A DNA stretch of 6,671 nucleotides, taken from assembly GCA_030038715.1 (NCBI GenBank), contig JASHSO010000027.1, forward strand, positions 1 through 6,671, read 5' to 3'. This document shows, in pieces, positions 1 to 6,671 of the stretch (position 1 is the stretch's first letter; each line of letters opens with the position of its first letter). A program made the translations under genes and the position numbers. The notes beneath the pieces were generated by a model, which searched no databases, was not told where the DNA came from, and saw nothing but the letters and a program-made list of their open reading frames with translations. This DNA comes from Streptosporangiaceae bacterium (lineage in GTDB: Bacteria > Actinomycetota > Actinomycetes > Streptosporangiales > Streptosporangiaceae).

Positions 1-140
1 GCTGCCGCCTCGAGTCGGCCCGGGGGTCGCCCGGCCAGGCTATAGGCCGACTCCTCCCTCCGGCTGGCGATGCTGACGAGTACTGCAGCGCCGATTGGGG
101 CGGCGACGAGTACTGCTGCGAGCACTAGAACCACCGCCAT
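1..140 (-). CDS. Small membrane protein, N-terminal fragment (3' end outside window)
   Basis: An ATG at 138-140 on the minus strand opens a frame that stays open for 46 codons to the left edge, so the C-terminus is missing. The product starts with a hydrophobic stretch of about 24 residues (MAVVLVLAAVLVAAPIGAAV and on to about LVSIAS), then turns basic and polar (RREESAYSLAGRPPGRLEAA). This looks like a single N-terminal membrane anchor followed by a cytoplasmic or linker segment. A strong Shine-Dalgarno (AAGGGGG, plus-strand 149-155) lies 8 bases upstream and supports this start. The gene is divergent from the GntR regulator and may share its control region. I do not recognise a named family, and the function is unknown. 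Confidence rests on the RBS, the coherent hydrophobic profile and actinobacterial codon use; the fragment is too short for more. Confidence 0.6.
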   Translation of the reverse strand, partial: MAVVLVLAAVLVAAPIGAAVLVSIASRREESAYSLAGRPPGRLEAA

Positions 141-223
141 CTGGCACACCCCCTTACCATCCGGCCCCTGGTGCGTTCCGGCGTGTCTGCGCCGTAAGGA
201 TTAGCCACCGAGGTACCCTCCCT

Positions 224-237
224 ATGTGTCTTCACAT
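224..237. promoter_or_regulatory. Short inverted repeat, possible regulator site
   Basis: ATGTG-tctt-CACAT is a perfect 5-base dyad with a 4-base spacer in the gap between the divergent small membrane protein gene and the GntR gene. It lies 3 bases from the stronger dyad at 241-256 and has the same 4-base spacer, so the two may form a pair of half-related operators. Arms of five bases can occur by chance, so this is a weak call. Confidence 0.25.
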
Positions 238-240
238 CTG

Positions 241-256
241 ACTCATACCAATGAGT
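241..256. promoter_or_regulatory. Candidate GntR operator: 16-base perfect palindrome
   Basis: ACTCAT-acca-ATGAGT is a perfect inverted repeat of 6-base arms around a 4-base spacer, 60 bases upstream of the TTG start of the GntR regulator and 101 bases upstream of the divergent small membrane protein. HutC-subfamily GntR proteins bind as dimers to short palindromes of this size; the DasR site of Streptomyces, for example, is a 16-base dyad. The neighbouring regulator is therefore the natural candidate ligand, implying autoregulation and possibly control of the divergent gene. The dyad is directly visible; the link to this regulator is inferred from position. Confidence 0.45.
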
Positions 257-263
257 GGTGCGT

Positions 264-292
264 TTGAAACCATCTGCATGGGAAACTTTGGT
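264..292 (+). promoter_or_regulatory. Weak candidate promoter for the GntR gene
   Basis: TTGAAA at 264-269 matches five of six bases of a -35 box. With a 17-base spacer, the -10 position falls on TTTGGT at 287-292, a poor match that keeps only the first, third and last bases. Transcription would begin near 299, immediately before the ribosome binding site. The proposed operator at 241-256 would sit just upstream of the -35 box. This is a tentative call. Confidence 0.22.
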
Positions 293-315
293 AGACGGCG
301 GAGGGAAGATCGAGG

Positions 316-1080
316 TTGGCACAGCCCAAGTACCAGCAGATAGCTGATCGGCTGCGGGCTCAGATCAACAACGGCGCACTGCGGCCTGGTGAGCGCCTGC
401 CGAGCGAGCCAGACCTGGCGGCCGAGTACGACGCTTCGCGGAACACCGTTCGGCTCGCGATAGCGCTGCTGACCAACCAGGGCCTAGTTGCAACTCACCA
501 GGGACTTGGGACCTTCGTACTACGGCCCGCCAGGCCGTTCACCGCGCTGCTGTCCAGGGTCCAGGCAGCGCCCCACGAGCAGCATGTATCGGCAGCCCTG
601 CCGGTAGTAAGCCAGGCAGACGAGTCCGAGATGGTCAGGTTGCTCGTGGAGACCGGCCCGGCCAGCCCCAGCGTTGCCGAGAAACTCGGCGTCGCCGAGG
701 GCGACTCGGTGGTCATACGCCGGTCTCAGCACTTCATCGGCGAGGTTCCCTGGCAGCTGATCAACTCCTACTACCCGAGCGACATCGCCAAGGGCACGCC
801 CCTGGAGCAGGCAGGTCCCATCGACGCGGGAACCATCGAGCTGCTCGCCAAGCTCGGCTATCCGCAACAGGGCTTCGTCGACGAGATCGGCGCGCGAATG
901 CCGAACGGGAGGGAGTTCGACTTCTTCAAGCTAGCGAGCGGCACGCCGGTCATCGTGGTGAACCGAACCTCCTACAGCTCCGACCAGCCGGTCCGGCTGA
1001 CCCGCTACATCTACCGGGGTGACCGGGTCCGGCTGCTGCATGTCGAAGGCAACGTTCCGGAAGGCTCCAGGAACGGCTGA
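316..1080 (+). CDS. GntR family transcriptional regulator, HutC/UTRA type
   Basis: The 254-residue protein has the two-domain layout and usual length of the HutC subfamily. Residues 4-70 form the GntR winged helix: PKYQQIADRLRAQI opens it, PGERLPSEPDLA follows, SRNTVRLAIALL (41-52) is the recognition helix, and the wing ends in GTFVLRP. Residues about 105-243 form a UTRA effector domain, with SVVIRRSQHF, the typical NSYYPSDIA strand (150-158), and a terminal RYIYRGDRVRL. Such proteins bind DNA as dimers and release it, or change affinity, when the UTRA domain binds a small molecule, often a sugar phosphate or amino-acid derivative. The effector here cannot be read from the sequence. The start is TTG at 316: GGAGGG at 300-305 lies about 10 bases upstream, the conserved PKYQQ motif begins at residue 4, and no other Met is available before residue 106. 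A dyad at 241-256 suggests autoregulation. Possible targets are itself, the divergent membrane protein and the downstream efflux gene. Confidence 0.93.
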   Translation: MAQPKYQQIADRLRAQINNGALRPGERLPSEPDLAAEYDASRNTVRLAIALLTNQGLVATHQGLGTFVLRPARPFTALLSRVQAAPHEQHVSAALPVVSQADESEMVRLLVETGPASPSVAEKLGVAEGDSVVIRRSQHFIGEVPWQLINSYYPSDIAKGTPLEQAGPIDAGTIELLAKLGYPQQGFVDEIGARMPNGREFDFFKLASGTPVIVVNRTSYSSDQPVRLTRYIYRGDRVRLLHVEGNVPEGSRNG

Positions 1081-1093
1081 CCCGCCCCGCGCG

Positions 1094-1115
1094 TGAGCGC
1101 GGCTTCGCGCGCTCA
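1094..1115 (+). terminator. GC-rich hairpin after the GntR gene, possible terminator
   Basis: TGAGCGCG (1094-1101) pairs perfectly with CGCGCTCA (1108-1115) across a six-base loop (GCTTCG), starting 14 bases after the GntR stop codon. No T-run follows, which is common for actinobacterial terminators. It would separate the regulator's transcript from that of the efflux gene, which appears to have its own promoter. Termination activity is inferred from structure and position only. Confidence 0.45.
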
Positions 1116-1139
1116 GCGTTACTACCGCCGCGCGGCCGT

Positions 1140-1145
1140 TACGGT
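1140..1145 (+). promoter_or_regulatory. Candidate -10 box for a leaderless efflux-gene transcript
   Basis: TACGGT fits the actinobacterial -10 pattern TANNNT and ends 6 bases before the ATG at 1152. That spacing would put the transcription start on or next to the A of the start codon. The region before the ATG has no purine-rich Shine-Dalgarno, and an in-frame TAA at 1146-1148 rules out an upstream start. No convincing -35 box is seen. This is inference from spacing. Confidence 0.35.
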
Positions 1146-1151
1146 TAAGCC

Positions 1152-1691
1152 ATGCTGGCCTTGCTGGTGGTAGCCGTCTCGGTCGGCATGTCCAACTTCG
1201 CAGCGGCCGTGGCGATCGGCGTGTCCGGCGTGGACGTCCGGACACGCCTCCGGGTCGGGCTGGTGTTCGGCACCTTCGAGTCCGGCATGCCAGTAGTCGG
1301 CCTGCTGCTCGGCGAGCAAGTCGCTGGCCCGCTTGGACACGCGGCCCGCTGGGTCGGGGCCGGCCTGCTTGTCGCGGTGGGCCTATACGCGCTGGTCGGT
1401 TCCTTCCGCGAGAGTTCGGGCGAGGCAGCACGACTCAGCACCATGCGGCTCCTGCTGGGCGGGCTGGCGCTGAGCCTTGACAATCTGGTCGTCGGCTTCG
1501 CGCTCGGCACCTACCACGTGTCGGTCGCCCTGGGCGCCGCCGTCATCGGTGCGGTGAGCATTGCGCTCTCGCTAGTCGGCCTGGAGCTGGGCGCGAGGAT
1601 CGGCAAGTGGGCAGGGGAGCGCGGCGACCAGCTGGCCGGCGTCATGCTGATCGGCCTCGGCATAGCAATAGCCTCCGGCGCAGTCAGCTAG
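1152..1691 (+). CDS. MntP/DUF204-type cation (manganese) efflux membrane protein
   Basis: The 179-residue protein matches the length and layout of the MntP family of manganese exporters: six predicted membrane helices (about 2-22, 35-56, 65-84, 99-120, 124-146, 158-176) arranged as two related three-helix halves. Family landmarks are GMSNFAAAVAIG (12-23), GLVFGTFESGMPVVG (36-50) with Glu43, ALSLDNLVVG (106-115) with Asp110, and GLELGARIGK (143-152) with Glu145. In characterised MntP the first motif is GMSMDAFA, with an acidic residue in helix 1. Here it is replaced by Asn15-Phe16, so metal selectivity may differ. It would work in the cytoplasmic membrane, moving a divalent cation outward. The ATG is fixed by an in-frame stop at 1146-1148. 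There is no Shine-Dalgarno, so translation is probably leaderless. No Mn riboswitch is visible in the short 71-base gap. Family assignment is firm; manganese as substrate is inferred from relatives. Confidence 0.85.
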   Translation: MLALLVVAVSVGMSNFAAAVAIGVSGVDVRTRLRVGLVFGTFESGMPVVGLLLGEQVAGPLGHAARWVGAGLLVAVGLYALVGSFRESSGEAARLSTMRLLLGGLALSLDNLVVGFALGTYHVSVALGAAVIGAVSIALSLVGLELGARIGKWAGERGDQLAGVMLIGLGIAIASGAVS

Positions 1692-1703
1692 CGCAGGGCG
1701 CTA
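1689..1703. terminator. Small hairpin between convergent genes containing both stop codons
   Basis: TAGCGC-agg-GCGCTA is a perfect 6-base inverted repeat with a 3-base loop. Its left arm begins with the TAG stop of the efflux gene and its right arm ends with the complement of the TAG stop of the peptidase gene, so it reads the same from both sides. It could serve as a compact two-way terminator, but the stem is short and no T-run follows on either strand. Confidence 0.3.
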
Positions 1704-3122
1704 TCCGGCGAGCCGAGCAAGCTCCGGCACGAAATCGGCCGCATTCACGGTGCCCACGCCGGACACGAGGTCATACCCCTTGCGGGCGCGGAACCCCAGC
1801 ACCGTGTACCGCTTGCCGTCCTTTTTGAACGTGCGCGTGTTGCTGCCGGTCCGGATATCCACGATGCCGGGCTCGTGGCGGGCCTCCATCTGGTAGATGG
1901 CCGGGTTGATCAGGCCCAGCCCATGCGGCCGGCCGTGCCCAGCCACCTGGTCGGCGAGCGCCACGATCCCGGCAAACAAGGGCGTCGCCAGGCTGGTGCC
2001 GCAGATCGCGTTCCAGCTGGCTCCGCTGTCGCCGAAGCTGGTGTAGATGGCCACGGCGCTGGCGCAGGAGGCGTCCATCGAGATGTCGGGGACTCCGCGG
2101 TGGTCGCCTGTGACATTCCTGACGCCGTACTGGTACGACGGGCGACGGAAGAGGATGGACATGCCGCCGCCGCTGCCCCGCCAGGCAACGTCGGAGAGGA
2201 TGCTGCCGCTGGCGCTGAGGTTGAGCTGGGTCCCGCCGACCGCGGTCACTAGCGGGTCGCTGGCCGGCCAGGAGACTGCGCGGGTTGTGTACAGGCTCCG
2301 CATGTTGTAGGTGGGGCTCGTGGCTCCGTCATCGCCGGACGCCGCCAGCACCGTGACATGATCGCGTGCGGCCATCGTGTAGGCGCCCCGCAGCCGAAGG
2401 ACTGCCTCCTTAGAGCTGAACGTCTGCTCGGTGGCGGCGAAGCTCTGGCTGATGACCTGCCCGATCCGATGTCTGAGCACGTACTTCTCGGCCGCCACGA
2501 TCTGCGGGAACCCGCTTGTCCCCTCGTTCTCCGACGTCGGAGTTTCAACCAGCACGATGCTGGCGCCTGGTGCCATCACGTGCGCCCACTCCACGTCGAG
2601 CGTGGTCTCCTCCGCCCAGCCGATCCGGTTGTCGTTGCTGGCGCTGAACGGCGGGACCTTTCCCGTCGGCTGGATGACCCGGAACGACGGCGGCGGCGGC
2701 AGGTCGAAGTAAGCGTCGAAGGAGGCAAGGTCGTCGGCGATCGTGGGGGAGCCGAACGAGTCGACGATCACGATAGTCTGCCCGGCTCCGTCGATCCCCT
2801 GGGCGGTAAGCGGGCCCAGGTTGTAGGCGGTCGTGATCTGCTTCGGCGACAGCGTGCCGGAGGGCGGTGGCGGGATCGTGCCACCGAGCCAGGCACCGGG
2901 AGCCAGCCACCCCGCTGCGAGCCCGAGGCCGGATATGGTCGACGCAGCGAAACCTGAGCTCGACCGGTCGGCAGCGCGGTTGCCGGGCCCGCCAGGCCGA
3001 GCTGCGGCGTGCCACGCGGTGGGCGCGGCCTCGAGTGCCGGGCGGGAGGCCATGGCCAGGGCCGTGCACAGTGCCATCCCTAGGACCGCCGCGGCTCCAG
3101 CTCTCCGCCGCAACCCCCGCAT
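1701..3122 (-). CDS. Secreted S53 (sedolisin/kumamolisin) serine-carboxyl peptidase lacking a prodomain
   Basis: The 473-residue protein is an S53 peptidase, a family of acid-active endopeptidases with a Ser-Glu-Asp triad. Residues 1-25 are a signal peptide (RRR, hydrophobic core, likely cut after AMA), so it should be exported. The catalytic domain starts near residue 84 (IPPPPSGTLSPKQI). Visible signatures: Glu172 and Asp176 in EETTLDVEWAH, oxyanion-hole Asp264 in ASGDDGA, nucleophile Ser377 in CGTSLATP, and a calcium site from Asp422 (VDIRTGSN) and Asp451 in GYDLVSGVGTVN near the C-terminus. Characterised sedolisins carry a propeptide of roughly 180 residues; only about 60 low-complexity residues separate the signal peptide from the catalytic domain here. 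Cys353 and Cys374 flank the active-site region and might pair. I chose the ATG at 3120-3122 because the signal peptide begins there and GGGGCGGGG lies upstream. An in-frame start at 3212 would add a non-signal tail overlapping the ferredoxin gene. It follows the ferredoxin by 28 bases and is probably cotranscribed. Confidence 0.9.
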   Translation of the reverse strand: MRGLRRRAGAAAVLGMALCTALAMASRPALEAAPTAWHAAARPGGPGNRAADRSSSGFAASTISGLGLAAGWLAPGAWLGGTIPPPPSGTLSPKQITTAYNLGPLTAQGIDGAGQTIVIVDSFGSPTIADDLASFDAYFDLPPPPSFRVIQPTGKVPPFSASNDNRIGWAEETTLDVEWAHVMAPGASIVLVETPTSENEGTSGFPQIVAAEKYVLRHRIGQVISQSFAATEQTFSSKEAVLRLRGAYTMAARDHVTVLAASGDDGATSPTYNMRSLYTTRAVSWPASDPLVTAVGGTQLNLSASGSILSDVAWRGSGGGMSILFRRPSYQYGVRNVTGDHRGVPDISMDASCASAVAIYTSFGDSGASWNAICGTSLATPLFAGIVALADQVAGHGRPHGLGLINPAIYQMEARHEPGIVDIRTGSNTRTFKKDGKRYTVLGFRARKGYDLVSGVGTVNAADFVPELARLAG

Positions 3123-3150
3123 GCCGCTGCCCCGCCCCGCGCCGCGTCCG

Positions 3151-5216
<2,066 letters not shown>

Positions 5217-5230
<14 letters not shown>

Positions 5231-5984
5231 GCAACGTCTCCGGTGCCGACGCACTCGCCTGCTGCGCAGCGCGCAGCGGCTTGGCGGCATAGACGACCAG
5301 GCTCTTGCCGATGACCGGGTTCAGCAGCCTGTCGGCCAGCTGAGTGACGGCAGGCTTGTGCATGATGTCCCACACCAGCAGCCTGTGATAGGCGCTGGCC
5401 AGCGGGTGGTTGTCTTCGTGCACGCCGACGATGCACTTGAGCCACCAGTACGGCGAGTGCAGCCCGTGCGCATGATGATGCCCGCGCGCGACCAGGCCAG
5501 CGGCGGCGAGCTTGGTCTCGACCTCGCGCCTGGTGAAGATGCGCAGGTGCCCGCCCGGAACGGTGTGGTAGTCATCGGACAGCAGCCAGCAGATGCGCTC
5601 GGGCAGCCAGGCAGGAATCGTCACCGCGACCATGCCGCCGGGCCGCAGCACTCTGGCGATCTCGCGCATCGCATCCTGGTCGGCGGGGATGTGCTCAAGA
5701 ACCTCCGCGGCGATCACCACGTCAAACGACCCGTCGGGGAACGGCATCGCGTTGGCATCTGCGGCCACCGCGATCGCGGCCATGTCGAGCGGCACCTCGC
5801 GGGCTTCAGCCATGGCGGCGGCCATCGCGGCCACCTGGCGCAACTCGCTGCGATCGGTGTCGAGAGCCACTACGTGCGCGCCCCTGCGACTGGCCTCGAA
5901 CGCGTGTCGGCCGGTGCCGCAGCCTAGGTCGAGCAGCCTCGTTCCGCTAAGGTCTCCAAGCTGGCCGAAATCCACCGTCAGCAT
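5217..5984 (-). CDS. Class I SAM-dependent methyltransferase, Methyltransf_11 type
   Basis: The 255-residue protein shows a full set of class I methyltransferase motifs. LLDLGCGTGRHAFEA (17-31) is the SAM-binding glycine loop, ALDTD (40-44) holds the acidic ribose-binding residue, and AADANAMPF (74-82) provides the adenine contact. SFDVVIAAEVLEHI (86-99) and IARVLRPGGMVAV (109-121) complete the Methyltransf_11 core. The C-terminal third, with HHHAHGLHSPYWWLKC (169-184), probably covers the active site and binds the acceptor, which is unknown. The ATG overlaps the stop of the glycosyltransferase gene (ATGCTGA), and GGGGAAG (plus 5992-5998) lies seven bases upstream, so translation is probably coupled. 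The downstream toroid gene starts 14 bases before this gene's stop. The context suggests methylation of a sugar, or a lipid-linked saccharide, made by the neighbouring glycosyltransferase. Confidence 0.9.
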
Positions 5985-6671
5985 GGCGCGGCTTCCCCAG
6001 CGCCCGCACTCGAGAGTGCCGGCCGCCTGACCGTGGCGATCGCGCGGCGGTACTCGGCCGCCGTGGCCCGGGCCACGGCACGCCAGGCGAAGCGCTCGGC
6101 AACCCGTTGCAGCGCGGCCTGCGAGAGCCGCTCGCGCTGCGCGGGGGAGTCGTGCAGGGTTCGCAATGCGGCGCAGAGTTCCTCGGCGTCGCCGGGCGTC
6201 ACCAGCAGTGCCGCGTCGCCGGTGACTTCGGGGAGTGCGCCTGTCCGGCTGGCCACCAGCGGCGTGCCCGAGGCCATGTGCTCGACGGCCGGCAGCGAGA
6301 AGCCCTCGTACAGCGACGGCACGACGGCGACCTCGGCACTAGCGACAAGCTCGGCGAGTTCTGGATCGCTGATGCCGCTGACGAACTCCACACTGCCGGC
6401 CAGCGACAACTCGCCGAGCAGCCGCGCCGTCGGGCCGTCGGGCACCAGCTTGCTGACCACGGTGAGTGACACGCTCCGCTCGACGGCGAGCTTGGCGTAG
6501 GCGCGCAGCAGCGTCGCGACACCCTTGACGGGAGAGTCAGCGCTGGCGACGGCGACGATTTTGCCGGGAACGCGGCTGCCGCGGCCCCGTGGGTGGAACA
6601 GGCGCGTATCGACGCCCAGCGGAATCACTGTGACGTTGCCCGGCGGCACCCTGAAGTCACGGACGATGTCG
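5978..6671 (-). CDS. GT4 family glycosyltransferase, C-terminal part (5' end outside window)
   Basis: The frame enters from the right edge (first complete codon at 6670) and gives about 230 residues, roughly the nucleotide-sugar-binding half of a GT-B glycosyltransferase. It opens with DIVRDFRVPPGNVTVIPLGV, the linker that precedes the C-terminal Rossmann domain in GT4 enzymes, so the GTG at 6647-6649 is an internal valine and not a start. Next come KIVAVASADSPVKGVATLL, with a Lys-Gly expected to contact the donor phosphates, and EFVSGISDPELAELVASAEV. Then PSLYEGFSLPAVEHMASGTP contains the Glu-x7-Glu motif (residues 122 and 130 of the fragment) of retaining GT4 enzymes. The family transfers a sugar from a nucleotide donor to lipid, polyol or glycan acceptors at the cytoplasmic face. 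The acceptor-binding N-terminal domain is missing, so substrate cannot be guessed. It is the first visible gene of the operon, coupled to the methyltransferase by a 7-base overlap. Confidence 0.92.
   Translation of the reverse strand, partial: DIVRDFRVPPGNVTVIPLGVDTRLFHPRGRGSRVPGKIVAVASADSPVKGVATLLRAYAKLAVERSVSLTVVSKLVPDGPTARLLGELSLAGSVEFVSGISDPELAELVASAEVAVVPSLYEGFSLPAVEHMASGTPLVASRTGALPEVTGDAALLVTPGDAEELCAALRTLHDSPAQRERLSQAALQRVAERFAWRAVARATAAEYRRAIATVRRPALSSAGAGEAAPC

Noticed and set aside
125..322. 65-codon minus-strand open frame across the GntR upstream region
   Set aside because: It covers the promoter region, is rich in Arg, Thr and Pro without domain character, and overlaps both the real small membrane protein start and the regulator start. 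The RBS-supported frame ending at 140 is better.
2358..2957. 199-codon plus-strand open frame opposite the S53 peptidase
   Set aside because: It is the antisense shadow of a high-GC gene; composition is Arg/Gly/Asp-rich and no motif is present, while the opposite strand has complete S53 catalytic motifs.
3104..3122. Possible lipoprotein signal (MALC) in the S53 peptidase N-terminus
   Set aside because: The residue before the cysteine is Leu, not Gly, Ala or Ser, and the cysteine lies inside the hydrophobic core, so an ordinary signal peptidase I site is more likely.
5231..5290. Longer start for the toroid protein at 5290
   Set aside because: The extra 20 residues are an Arg-rich shadow of the preceding methyltransferase gene, and a Shine-Dalgarno is properly spaced for the ATG at 5228-5230.
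6647..6649. GTG as start of the glycosyltransferase
   Set aside because: The frame continues upstream to the window edge with sequence typical of the GT4 inter-domain region, so this codon is an internal valine.

Overview
The window reads as chromosomal DNA of a high-GC actinobacterium. Third codon positions are strongly G/C, starts include TTG, genes are tightly packed, one gene has a leaderless-looking start, and the protein families (HutC-type GntR regulator, P450-type [3Fe-4S] ferredoxin, secreted sedolisin, GT4/methyltransferase/toroid-protein operon) fit that group. The order cannot be fixed from the sequence alone. I see no rRNA, tRNA, CRISPR, transposase or phage gene.

Left part (1-1691). 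A small membrane protein runs off the left edge on the minus strand. It diverges from a GntR/UTRA regulator on the plus strand, and the 175-base gap between them holds two short palindromes, one a perfect 16-base 6-4-6 dyad that is a good operator candidate. After a GC-rich hairpin comes a six-helix MntP/DUF204-type cation efflux protein that has no Shine-Dalgarno and probably a leaderless mRNA.

Middle (1701-4099). On the minus strand a single-cluster [3Fe-4S]-type ferredoxin is followed after 28 bases by a secreted S53 (sedolisin) peptidase whose catalytic residues are intact but which lacks the usual large N-terminal prodomain. The peptidase meets the efflux gene tail to tail, 9 bases apart, in a small hairpin containing both stop codons. 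On the plus strand, divergent from the ferredoxin, lies a class I SAM-dependent methyltransferase of the Methyltransf_24 type.

Right part (4061-6671). A tightly coupled minus-strand operon reads, in transcription order: GT4 glycosyltransferase (5' end outside the window), class I methyltransferase (7-base overlap), and an alpha/alpha-toroid protein of the kind usually labelled 'prenyltransferase' (14-base overlap). Its last gene overlaps the 3' end of the convergent Methyltransf_24 gene by 39 bases. These four genes look like a small saccharide- or glycolipid-modifying set of unknown product. They are the best candidate here for an undescribed system, although each family is individually known.
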